Of a stretch of DNA of 64,000 bases, positions 51,983 through 59,737 are shown one piece after another (within the stretch, counting starts at the first letter, position 1; every line of letters begins with the position of its first letter). The notes under the pieces were generated by a model that saw nothing but the letters and a program-made list of their open reading frames with translations, made no database searches and was not told where the DNA came from. The position numbers and the translations under genes are program-made. Source of the DNA: Flavobacterium filum DSM 17961 (GTDB lineage Bacteria; Bacteroidota; Bacteroidia; Flavobacteriales; Flavobacteriaceae); assembly GCF_000425465.1 (NCBI RefSeq), contig NZ_AUDM01000003.1, positions 62,001 to 126,000 of the forward strand, read 5' to 3'.

Positions 51983-54040
51983 ATGATAGAAAATCCGAAA
52001 AGATATACGATTACGGCGGCTTTGCCCTATACGAACGGCCCGATTCACATTGGACATTTGGCGGGCGTTTATGTTCCGTCTGATATTTATGCTCGCTATT
52101 TGCGTTTGCAGGGAAAAGATGTGGCGTTTATTTGCGGAAGTGATGAACACGGCGTGGCGATTTCGATGAAAGCCAAAAAAGAAGGCATTACGCCCCAGCA
52201 AGTGATTGATAAATACGACGGAATTATTCGAAAATCGTTTGAAGATTTTGGGATTTCGTTTGATAATTATTCGCGGACTTCGGCTAAAATTCACCATGAA
52301 ACGGCATCGGCTTTTTTTAGAAAATTATATGAAAACGGCGATTTTATTGAAGAAGTCACTGAACAATTGTTTGACGAGCAAGCTCAGCAGTTTTTGGCCG
52401 ATCGATTTGTAATGGGAACTTGTCCGAAATGCGGCAACGAAGAAGCGTATGGAGACCAATGTGAAAAATGTGGTTCCACGTTGAATGCGACAGATTTGAT
52501 TAATCCCAAATCGACCATAACCGGCACAACTCCTGTGAAAAAAGAAACCAAACACTGGTTTTTACCATTGAATCGCTACGAAGCTTTTTTACGGGAATGG
52601 ATTTTGGAAGGCCATAAAAACGACTGGAAACCCAATGTTTACGGACAAGTAAAATCGTGGGTGGATGGTGGTTTGGAGCCAAGAGCCGTAACGCGAGATT
52701 TGGATTGGGGAATTGATGTTCCGGTAGAAGATGCCGAAGGCAAAAAGTTATATGTATGGTTTGATGCTCCTATTGGTTATATTTCTTCTACCAAAGAATG
52801 GGCAGCCAGAGAAGGCAAGGATTGGGAGCCGTATTGGAAAGATGCCGACACGAAATTGGTTCATTTTATTGGAAAAGATAACATTGTTTTTCATTGTATC
52901 ATTTTTCCGGCGATGTTGAAAGCCGAAGGCAGTTTTATTTTACCAGACAATGTTCCGGCGAATGAATTTTTGAATTTGGAAGGCAATAAATTATCGACTT
53001 CAAAAAATTGGGCGGTTTGGTTGCACGAATATTTGATTGATTTTCCGGAAAAGCAAGATGTGTTGCGTTATGCTTTAACTGCGAATGCTCCGGAAACCAA
53101 AGACAATGATTTTACTTGGAAGGATTTTCAAGCAAGAAACAATAATGAATTGGCCGCTATTTATGGGAATTTTATCAACCGAGTGGTGGTGTTGACGAAT
53201 AAATATTATGATGGAATTGTGCCACAGCCGAATGAATTTTCGGAAGTGGATGAGCAGACTTTAGCAGAATTAAAAGCCTACCCGGCAGTGATTGCCTCAT
53301 CTATAGAACGTTACCGATTTAGAGAAGCCTTGGGCGAATTGATGAATGTAGCTCGTTTAGGAAACAAATATTTGGCAGATGAAGAACCTTGGAAAATGGT
53401 GAAAACCGATCCGGAACGGGTGAAAACACAAATGTATGTAGCGTTGCAAATTGCTATGGCATTGGGAATATTATCAGAGCCTTTTTTGCCTTTTACGGCC
53501 AAAAAAATGGTCACTATTTTTAAAAATAATTTGATTAGTTGGGAGAAAGTTTCACAAACATCCGAATTAGTAAAACCCGGTCACCAAATCGGTCAGGCAG
53601 AAATATTGTTTGCCCAAATTGACGATGCCGAAATCCAAAAACAAATAGACAAATTAGAAGCTACCAAAACCGCAAATAAAATGGAAAACAAAACCGTTGA
53701 ACCACAAAAAGAAACTGCCACGTTTGAAGATTTTTCAAAATTGGATTTGCGTGTCGGCACGATTTTGGAAGCCGAAAAAATGCCAAAAGCCAATAAATTG
53801 TTGGTGTTAAAAGTAGATACCGGAATGGATGTGCGAACCATTGTTTCAGGTATTGCAGAATATTTTTCACCGGAAGAAGTGGTTGGAAAACGGGTGACCG
53901 TTTTAGTAAATTTAGCCCCAAGAGCCTTACGTGGAGTAGAAAGCCAAGGTATGATTTTAATGACCAACAATACCGAAGGGAAATTGGTTTTTGTAAATCC
54001 GGATGCGGATGGGGTGGATAATGGGGCTTTGATTAGTTAA
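51983..54040 (+). CDS. metG: Methionyl-tRNA synthetase
   Basis: MetG charges tRNA-Met. The 685-residue protein starts at 51983 after the promoter box. It has HIGH (HIGHLAG, about residue 23), a zinc-finger ([18 protein letters not shown]), the signature [11 protein letters not shown] in place of KMSKS, and a C-terminal tRNA-binding/dimerisation domain ([18 protein letters not shown], about residues 585-685). The first 100 bases of the minus strand reading frame opposite are a shadow, not a gene. Confidence 0.97.
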   Translation: MIENPKRYTITAALPYTNGPIHIGHLAGVYVPSDIYARYLRLQGKDVAFICGSDEHGVAISMKAKKEGITPQQVIDKYDGIIRKSFEDFGISFDNYSRTSAKIHHETASAFFRKLYENGDFIEEVTEQLFDEQAQQFLADRFVMGTCPKCGNEEAYGDQCEKCGSTLNATDLINPKSTITGTTPVKKETKHWFLPLNRYEAFLREWILEGHKNDWKPNVYGQVKSWVDGGLEPRAVTRDLDWGIDVPVEDAEGKKLYVWFDAPIGYISSTKEWAAREGKDWEPYWKDADTKLVHFIGKDNIVFHCIIFPAMLKAEGSFILPDNVPANEFLNLEGNKLSTSKNWAVWLHEYLIDFPEKQDVLRYALTANAPETKDNDFTWKDFQARNNNELAAIYGNFINRVVVLTNKYYDGIVPQPNEFSEVDEQTLAELKAYPAVIASSIERYRFREALGELMNVARLGNKYLADEEPWKMVKTDPERVKTQMYVALQIAMALGILSEPFLPFTAKKMVTIFKNNLISWEKVSQTSELVKPGHQIGQAEILFAQIDDAEIQKQIDKLEATKTANKMENKTVEPQKETATFEDFSKLDLRVGTILEAEKMPKANKLLVLKVDTGMDVRTIVSGIAEYFSPEEVVGKRVTVLVNLAPRALRGVESQGMILMTNNTEGKLVFVNPDADGVDNGALIS

Positions 54041-54047
54041 AAAAGAT

Positions 54048-54055
54048 TACTTTTA
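54048..54055 (+). promoter_or_regulatory. Candidate promoter of the DUF488 cassette
   Basis: TACTTTTA (TAnnTTTA) with TTTG at 54028-54031, 16 bases upstream. The box lies only 5 bases before the ATG at 54060, so the transcript would be leaderless or the box is chance. Confidence 0.3.
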
Positions 54056-54059
54056 CAAA

Positions 54060-54947
54060 ATGTACTACAGAAGAAAAATTATATTATCATTACTTCAGGT
54101 TTTTGATGGGGAATTAGAAAAAATTCAACTTCAAAAACTACTTTTTTTATTTACAAGATTTCAAAAAAATAAAAAAGCTTTCGATTTTGTACCTTATAAG
54201 TTTGGTTGCTTTTCTTTTCAGGCGAATGCTGATTTGTCAACTTTAAAAAAATATGGAATTGTAAGTGAAAATGAAAAATCTTGGAGAAAAGAAGATGAAA
54301 TTAATTATTTGAATGAATTAACTAAAGAAGATAAAAAGACAATAGGAGATTTCAAAATAATTTATTCAAACAAGACTAGTGATGATTTAATTAAATTAAC
54401 TTACAAAAGATACCCTTACTATTCAATAAATAGTAGCGTAGCTGAAAAATATTTATCAAAAGAGGAACTTGAAGATTTAAATAATTACAGATCTTTTGAA
54501 GATGATGTTGTATTATTTACGATCGGATATGAAGGAATTACACTAGAAACTTATTTAAACAAGTTAATAAAAAATAATATCAAAGTTTTATGTGATGTTC
54601 GTAAGAATGCATTAAGCATGAAATATGGTTTTAGTAAAAGTCAATTAAAAAATGCATGTAATGGTTTAGGAATAGAATATGTTCATATACCAGAAGTAGG
54701 AATAGATTCTGAACATAGACAAGAACTTAAAACACAAAGTGATTATGATTTATTATTTGAAGAATATAAAAACAATAACTTAAAAAAATCAATAGAAAGT
54801 CAAACTAAAATTCTCAATTTGTTAAAAGAGAATAAGCGAATTGCTTTAACTTGTTTTGAATCTGATATTTGTCAATGTCACAGAAAACATCTTTCAGAAG
54901 CTGTAACAAATTTAAAGGGATTTAAATACAAACTAGAGCATTTGTAG
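54060..54947 (+). CDS. DUF488 protein with N-terminal SocA-like domain
   Basis: The 295-residue protein has two parts. Residues 1-110 read LQKLLFLFTRFQKNKKAF, FVPYKFGCFSFQANADL, LKKYGIV, the pattern of SocA/Panacea-type domains, some of which neutralise toxins. Residues 150-295 are DUF488: FTIGYEG (153-159), DVRKN (179-183), Cys265 in LTCFE and CQCHR (271-275), with conserved His. The DUF488 activity is unknown. The gene starts a two-gene cassette with GC near 20% in sampled stretches, far below flanking genes, which suggests transfer. The partner follows after 2 bases. Confidence 0.75.
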   Translation: MYYRRKIILSLLQVFDGELEKIQLQKLLFLFTRFQKNKKAFDFVPYKFGCFSFQANADLSTLKKYGIVSENEKSWRKEDEINYLNELTKEDKKTIGDFKIIYSNKTSDDLIKLTYKRYPYYSINSSVAEKYLSKEELEDLNNYRSFEDDVVLFTIGYEGITLETYLNKLIKNNIKVLCDVRKNALSMKYGFSKSQLKNACNGLGIEYVHIPEVGIDSEHRQELKTQSDYDLLFEEYKNNNLKKSIESQTKILNLLKENKRIALTCFESDICQCHRKHLSEAVTNLKGFKYKLEHL

Positions 54948-54949
54948 AT

Positions 54950-55771
54950 ATGGCTAAAAAAAAGATTTTAATTGCTGTTACTACATATCCTTTACCTTCT
55001 CGAAGTTATGATGAATTAGTTTGTACAGCTGGATTTTTAGAGGATGGAACTTGGATAAGAATATATCCTGTTCCATTAAGCTTTTTAAACCAAGTAAAAA
55101 AAGATACTGGTTTTAAAAAATATACTTGGGTTGAGCTTGATGTAAGAGAAAGAACTATTGCGGAAGATTTTAGACCTGAAAGTTATAAGCCATTAAACTA
55201 TGATATAAAAATAATCAATACCTTAAAAACAGATAATTTTTGGCAAGAACGAAAAGAAATTTGTCTAAAAAACATTTATACAAATAAATCAAAACTACTT
55301 GAGGATTCTAGAGCTCCAAAAAATGTTTCATTAGCAACATTTAAACCAACAAAAATTACTGATTTTGTTGTTGAAGAAGACGAAAAAGAATGGAAGGATG
55401 AATGGAAAGAAATTAGAAAACAAACTGATTTATTTGCTGAAATTGATACAGATCCTGAAAAATTGATTCCTAAAGTTCCATATAAATTTTATTATGTTTT
55501 TGAAGATGACGAAGGTGTTACAAGCAAACTAATGATAGAAGATTGGGAAATTTTTCAATTATATTTTAATTGTCTGAGAGATAACAATAATAATAAAGAA
55601 GTCGCAATTTTAAAAGTTAGAGAAAAATATTTTGATGTTTTTACTAAAGAAAATGATATTTACCTTTTTTTAGGAACTACTATGCAATGGCACAGAAGAA
55701 GAGCAAACAATCCATTTGTAATAATTGGAGTTTTCTACCCTAAAATTAAAACCCAATTAAGTCTTTTCTAA
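54950..55771 (+). CDS. Partner protein of the DUF488 cassette, unknown function
   Basis: The 273-residue protein is soluble and I cannot place it in a family. Recognisable stretches are an N-terminal LIAVTTYPLPSRSYDELVCTAG with GTWIRIYPVP (residues about 6-42), an acidic middle (EEDEKEWKDEWKEI), and a C-terminal half with YYVFEDDEGVTSKLMIEDWEIF and LFLGTTMQWHRRRANNPF (about 235-262). The many conserved-looking aromatic and charged residues suggest a nucleic-acid or nucleotide role, which is a guess. It follows the DUF488 gene by 2 bases and ends one base before HAD starts. Confidence 0.65.
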   Translation: MAKKKILIAVTTYPLPSRSYDELVCTAGFLEDGTWIRIYPVPLSFLNQVKKDTGFKKYTWVELDVRERTIAEDFRPESYKPLNYDIKIINTLKTDNFWQERKEICLKNIYTNKSKLLEDSRAPKNVSLATFKPTKITDFVVEEDEKEWKDEWKEIRKQTDLFAEIDTDPEKLIPKVPYKFYYVFEDDEGVTSKLMIEDWEIFQLYFNCLRDNNNNKEVAILKVREKYFDVFTKENDIYLFLGTTMQWHRRRANNPFVIIGVFYPKIKTQLSLF

Positions 55772-56454
55772 TGACACCCACTATAATCGCTTTCGATGCC
55801 GACGACACTTTATGGCACAACGAACCAAATTTTGACGAGGCTCAAGAACGTTTTTGCGAATTGTTTCAGGACTTTGCTTCCAAACAGAAAATATTGGGTT
55901 TGATTTTAAACCATCAGATAAAGAATTTACCTTTATATGGTTTTGGGATTAAAGCGTTTACGTTGTCTATGATTGATTCTGCCTTGGAATTGACTAACCA
56001 TTCTATTTCTGGTCAAAATATTGCAAAAGTCATACAGATTGGAAGAGATTTACTTCAAAAACCGGTTGAATTATTGCCGGAAGTAGAACCTGTTTTACAG
56101 CAATTACAAGGCAAATACAAACTAATTGTAGCCACCAAAGGCGATTTAAAAGACCAACACCGAAAATTGCACGATTCGGGAATTGGTCATTATTTTCACC
56201 ACATTGAAGTAATGAGTGACAAACAAGAAATCGATTATCAAAAAATGTTAGGCCGTTTAGATTGCAAAGCTGAAGATTTATTGATGATTGGAAATTCTTT
56301 AAAATCAGATGTGTTACCGGTTTTGAACATTGGTGGTCACGCGGTTCATATTCCCTATCACACCACTTGGGAATACGAGAAAATTGATTTTGAAATCAAT
56401 CATCCGAATTTTAAAGCCTTTTCATCGCTACAAGAAGTGCTGACACTTTTGTAA
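55771..56454 (+). CDS. HAD-superfamily hydrolase
   Basis: A 227-residue phosphatase of the HAD family: motif I FDADDTLWHNEP with the nucleophile Asp, motif II ATKGD, and motif III/IV with MLGRLDCKAEDLLMIGNSLKSDV. The alpha-helical cap between motif I and II fits the YjjG/gph type. Its start overlaps the partner gene of the DUF488 cassette by one base, but the GC content rises sharply at this border (about 43% in a sampled 60-base line). Confidence 0.85.
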   Translation: MTPTIIAFDADDTLWHNEPNFDEAQERFCELFQDFASKQKILGLILNHQIKNLPLYGFGIKAFTLSMIDSALELTNHSISGQNIAKVIQIGRDLLQKPVELLPEVEPVLQQLQGKYKLIVATKGDLKDQHRKLHDSGIGHYFHHIEVMSDKQEIDYQKMLGRLDCKAEDLLMIGNSLKSDVLPVLNIGGHAVHIPYHTTWEYEKIDFEINHPNFKAFSSLQEVLTLL

Positions 56455-56455
56455 T

Positions 56456-57361
56456 ATGAAACTCCCGATTGCTTTTCATCCCATTTATAAACATCCGTTA
56501 CCGGAAGGTCATCGGTTTCCGATGATCAAATATGAATTGTTACCTCAACAATTACTTCACGAGGGAACGGCAGAACATGATGATTTTTTTGAACCGGATG
56601 TGGCTAATTTAGAAACCGTTTTAAATGTTCACAAACGTTCTTATGTGAATGAGTTGTTGGAATTAACTTTAGATTCAAGAGCGGCTCGAAAAATTGGTTT
56701 TCCGTTATCGGCTGAGTTGGTTGAACGAGAACTTCGTATTGCGAACGGAACCATCATTGGAACTCAAAAAGCCTTTAATACCCGAATTGCGTTCAACATT
56801 GCCGGAGGTACACATCATGCGTATTCAGACAGAGGCGAAGCCTTTTGCTTGTTGAATGATCAAGCCATTGCGGCTCAATTTCTTTTGAATCAAAACCTAG
56901 CTAAAAAAATTTTAATAGTCGATTTAGATGTACACCAAGGAAACGGAACAGCAGAGATTTTTCAAGACAATCCTTCCGTTTTTACTTTTTCCATGCATGG
57001 AAAATCGAATTATCCGTTTAAAAAAGAAGTTTCCGATTTAGATATTGCTTTGCCGGATGGTACTAATGATGAAACCTACTTAAAAATTTTGGCAGAAACT
57101 TTACCTCAATTAATCCAAAAAGTAAACCCGGATTTTATCTTTTATTTGGCCGGTGTTGATATTTTAGCAACTGACAAACTTGGTAAATTATCTTGTACGA
57201 TAGAAGGTTGTAAAAAAAGAGATGAATTGGTTTTTGAACAGTGTTTAAAACATCAAATTCCTGTTCAAGTGAGTATGGGTGGTGGTTATTCACCGGAAAT
57301 CAAAACGATTGTTGAAGCTCATGCCAATACTTTTAGAATAGCAAAAAGTAGATTTAATTGA
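56456..57361 (+). CDS. Histone deacetylase-family (AcuC-like) hydrolase
   Basis: A 301-residue Zn hydrolase of the HDAC family that removes acyl groups from small amides or proteins. Active-site motifs: GGTHHA (His120, His121), DLDVHQGNG (zinc ligands Asp158 and His160 with charge relay Asp156), AGVDILATDKLGKL, and MGGGYSPE. It lies one base after the HAD gene and is convergent with a small secreted-protein gene, whose end it overlaps by 8 bases. Confidence 0.9.
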   Translation: MKLPIAFHPIYKHPLPEGHRFPMIKYELLPQQLLHEGTAEHDDFFEPDVANLETVLNVHKRSYVNELLELTLDSRAARKIGFPLSAELVERELRIANGTIIGTQKAFNTRIAFNIAGGTHHAYSDRGEAFCLLNDQAIAAQFLLNQNLAKKILIVDLDVHQGNGTAEIFQDNPSVFTFSMHGKSNYPFKKEVSDLDIALPDGTNDETYLKILAETLPQLIQKVNPDFIFYLAGVDILATDKLGKLSCTIEGCKKRDELVFEQCLKHQIPVQVSMGGGYSPEIKTIVEAHANTFRIAKSRFN

Positions 57362-57782
57362 TGTATGTCCAGTTTATTCCGTCGCTTATTACAATTACAG
57401 TTCTTAAATTTCCTTCAAACATATAAATCTGTGCACTTCCAACAGTAGAATTTTTAGGAAACAATAACCCACCACTTGTTGTTATCATAGCAGTGATTGA
57501 ATTTTGAATATTTCGTATAACATAAATCCTACCAGGAAAACTAGCTGGATTAGGCAATCTAAATTCTTGATCAGTTGCCATCGGACGAACAGAAATATAT
57601 ACACCATCATTAATAAGCGTTGGAGTAGCACTGCCGGTTAAAGTAACTGTTTTCACAGATAAATTACCATTGATATCAAGCATACTTAATGGCGTAGTAG
57701 TATTGATTCCAACTTGTCCAAATGCACAAAATGAAATCAAAGAAATGGTTAAAACTACTAAAAATGACCTTAATTTATTCAC
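57354..57782 (-). CDS. Small secreted protein
   Basis: GTG at 57782 opens a signal peptide (LRSFLVVLTISLISFCAFGQ) and is preferred; ATGs at 57848 and 57893 would put about 20-40 residues in front of it. The mature part of about 120 residues starts VGINTTTPLSMLDINGNLSV, the start of many Flavobacteria surface proteins with beta-strands. Function unknown. It overlaps the HDAC gene end by 8 bases on the other strand. Confidence 0.65.
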   Translation of the reverse strand: MNKLRSFLVVLTISLISFCAFGQVGINTTTPLSMLDINGNLSVKTVTLTGSATPTLINDGVYISVRPMATDQEFRLPNPASFPGRIYVIRNIQNSITAMITTSGGLLFPKNSTVGSAQIYMFEGNLRTVIVISDGINWTYIN

Positions 57783-57910
57783 TCTTTTTCTGAATTGAAT
57801 AATAAATTTACAGAAAAGTTTAATAGTTTTAACATTACACCCATACATTACCACAACGAAAACGATTTCGTGTTGAAAAGTTTTGGTTTTCAAAGAGTTC
57901 TAAGGATTTA

Positions 57911-57947
57911 AAAACAAAAAAAGCGGAAGAATTCTCCTCCGCTTTTT
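57911..57947 (-). terminator. Terminator of the HRDC-protein transcript
   Basis: On the minus strand AAAAAGCGGA pairs with TCCGCTTTTT and a long T-run follows. Plus-strand coordinates of the arms are 57918-57927 and 57938-57947. It ends the ssb-HRDC transcript before the small secreted protein gene. Confidence 0.88.
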
Positions 57948-57966
57948 AAAGTTTAAAAAACTAAAA

Positions 57967-58419
57967 TTATCCTACTTGAAGTAACGATAAAATATCATTC
58001 CCATAACGATTGATTTTGTGTTGACCAAAACCTTTGATTTTTTTCAATTCATCAATTGAATCCGGACGCATTTTAGCAATGGTCATCAACTCAGAATTAT
58101 GACAAATCATATATTGTGGTAAACCCAATTTGTTAGAGGTTTCACTTCGCCAATGCTTTAAAGAATTGAGCGTGTTTTTTTCTTCTTGCGTTAATTCTTC
58201 ATAATTCAACACGGCTACTTTTTCCGTTTCATTCGACTCTTTAGTTTTCTCTGTTTTTGGCGAATAAAAAACCAAAACCGACCAATAATCAATCATTCCC
58301 GTAATAAAGTTTGTGGCTGTTTTTTCAACTGTAACTTCTGTTAAAAATTGATTAATAACGTCTTGATCGTTCTGTAAATGTTCCCCACTTACACGAACTC
58401 TAAAATGTTTTACTTTCAT
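57967..58419 (-). CDS. Protein with C-terminal HRDC-like domain
   Basis: A 150-residue protein. The N-terminal half is unassigned (KHFRVRVSGEHLQNDQDVINQ, IDYWSVLVFYS). The C-terminal half, about residues 75-150, matches HRDC: LTQEEKNTLNSLKHWR, GLPQYMICHNSELMTIA, ELKKIKGFGQHKINRYG, the helical nucleic-acid binding fold of RecQ and RNase D. It follows two ssb genes on the same strand and may work with them on single-stranded DNA. Confidence 0.8.
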   Translation of the reverse strand: MKVKHFRVRVSGEHLQNDQDVINQFLTEVTVEKTATNFITGMIDYWSVLVFYSPKTEKTKESNETEKVAVLNYEELTQEEKNTLNSLKHWRSETSNKLGLPQYMICHNSELMTIAKMRPDSIDELKKIKGFGQHKINRYGNDILSLLQVG

Positions 58420-58437
58420 CGTTTAAAGATTTAGTTG

Positions 58438-58773
58438 TTAAACATTTTTACCCATCAACATAATATCACTCACCACTACTTCGGTGATGTAGCGTTTGTT
58501 TCCGTCTTTGTCATCATAACTTCTGGTTGAAAGTTTGCCTTCAATAGCAATTTCTTTTCCTTTGGTTACAAATTTTTCGATAATATCAGCATTGCTATCC
58601 CAAGCAACCACACGATGCCATTCTGTTTGTTCAACTTTTTCACCTTTTTTGTTGGTGTAATTGTCATTTGTAGCAAGTGTTAAATTAGCTACTTTTCCAC
58701 CTTCAAAGGTTTTTACTTCAGGGTCATTTCCTACGTGACCGATTAACTGTACTCTGTTTTTCATTGTGTTCAT
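58438..58773 (-). CDS. Single-stranded DNA-binding protein, tail-less (copy 1)
   Basis: A 111-residue OB-fold SSB (RVQLIGHVGNDPEVKTFEGG, EQTEWHRVVAWD, IAIEGKLSTRSYDD). It ends right after the OB fold (SDIMLMGKNV) and lacks the disordered linker and acidic C-terminal tip (usually DDDIPF-like) that recruits repair proteins. Copy 2 lies 84 bases upstream and shares most motifs, as well as a similar 25-base leader before the ATG, so a tandem duplication is likely. Confidence 0.88.
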   Translation of the reverse strand: MNTMKNRVQLIGHVGNDPEVKTFEGGKVANLTLATNDNYTNKKGEKVEQTEWHRVVAWDSNADIIEKFVTKGKEIAIEGKLSTRSYDDKDGNKRYITEVVVSDIMLMGKNV

Positions 58774-58857
58774 GGCGTATAAAATTTAATGGTTTAATCT
58801 GAACTCGTTTCAGATTCTTTTGTTATTGAATTTGATTTTTGTTATTGAAATTGTTTC

Positions 58858-59187
58858 CTAGTTCATCAAAAGTAGCTCGTTAATCACTACTTCAGTTACA
58901 TAACGTTTGTTACCTTCTTTGTCGTCATAACTTCTGGAAGTCAGCTTTCCGGTTAATCCGATTTTTTTTCCTTTGTCAACAAACTTTTCGATGATTTCGG
59001 CTGTTTTGCCCCAAGCAACTACATTATGCCATTGGGTTTGTTCTTTTTGATCTCCACTTTTGTTTACATAAACATCTTTAGTGGCAAGTGATAAGGAAGC
59101 AACTTTTTTTCCTCCTTCTAAATCTCTGATAATTGGATCTTTTCCTACGTGTCCGATTAACTGTACTTTGTTTTTTAATGCATTCAT
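58858..59187 (-). CDS. Single-stranded DNA-binding protein, tail-less (copy 2)
   Basis: A 109-residue SSB with the same OB-fold landmarks as its downstream copy (KVQLIGHVGKDPIIRDLEGG, EQTQWHNVVAWG, IGLTGKLTSRSYDD, ending VINELLLMN). It also has no acidic tail. By length these are like the short SSBs found near mobile DNA or competence genes. The main cellular SSB probably lies elsewhere. The gene is divergent from the zinc-ribbon gene and its leader region includes a TTTGCAAA site near 59263. Confidence 0.88.
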   Translation of the reverse strand: MNALKNKVQLIGHVGKDPIIRDLEGGKKVASLSLATKDVYVNKSGDQKEQTQWHNVVAWGKTAEIIEKFVDKGKKIGLTGKLTSRSYDDKEGNKRYVTEVVINELLLMN

Positions 59188-59318
59188 GGCGTGTAAAATT
59201 TTAAATGGTTTATAAATTATTTTTTGTCGTTGTTTGTTTTCGACGATGCAAAGATTTAACGGTTTGCAAAATTTATTCGGTATAAAATCATTTACTTTCG
59301 ACTGTAAATATTTGTAAA

Positions 59319-59351
59319 CGTTTGCAAACGGAAAATATTTTTGTATATTTG
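59319..59351 (+). promoter_or_regulatory. Consensus promoter with palindromic operator over the -33 box
   Basis: TTTG (59321-59324) and TATATTTG (59344-59351) are 19 bases apart, the Bacteroidota consensus. A perfect 12-bp palindrome CGTTTGCAAACG (59319-59330) covers the -33 box. A related site, AACGGTTTGCAAAATT, lies at about 59259-59274, close to the divergent ssb transcript. A regulator binding both sites could control the two sides. Confidence 0.6.
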
Positions 59352-59375
59352 ATTGATTTTTAAAGTTTTAAAACG

Positions 59376-59723
59376 ATGAAAAACTGTTTAGAATGTGGTG
59401 AAAAAATCATCGGTCGCGAAGACAAAAAGTTTTGTAGCGACGGTTGTAGAAATGCCTACAACAACAAAATGAACAAAGACAGCAACAATTTAATGCGAAA
59501 CATTAATAACAAATTGCGAAAAAATTATCGCATTTTATGCGAGTTAAATGTGGAAGGAAAAAGTAAAACCACCAAATCAAAATTGCTTAGCAAAGGTTTT
59601 GATTTTGAATTTTTTACTTCCATTTTGCATACTAAAACAGGAAACACCTATCACTTTTTGTATGATCAAGGCTATATGATGTTGGAAAATGATTTTTATA
59701 TGCTTGTTAAAAGAGACCACTAA
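59376..59723 (+). CDS. Small zinc-ribbon protein (DUF2116-like N-terminus)
   Basis: The 115-residue protein starts with a four-Cys zinc ribbon (CLECG, then FCSDGCRNAYNN; Cys4, 7, 19, 23). The rest is Lys/Asn-rich and helical (LRKNYRILCELN, SKGFDFEFFTSIL). The N-terminal pattern resembles DUF2116-type Zn ribbons. It has its own strong promoter with a palindromic operator and the M28 peptidase gene follows 14 bases later. It probably binds nucleic acid; I cannot name a role. Confidence 0.75.
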   Translation: MKNCLECGEKIIGREDKKFCSDGCRNAYNNKMNKDSNNLMRNINNKLRKNYRILCELNVEGKSKTTKSKLLSKGFDFEFFTSILHTKTGNTYHFLYDQGYMMLENDFYMLVKRDH

Positions 59724-59737
59724 AACTAAACCAAATC

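Noticed and set aside
51713..52297. Long minus-strand reading frame opposite metG
   Set aside because: It lies mostly opposite the strongly conserved metG start and has an unusual Asn/Arg/Phe-rich composition. It also runs across the metG promoter and the intergenic element.
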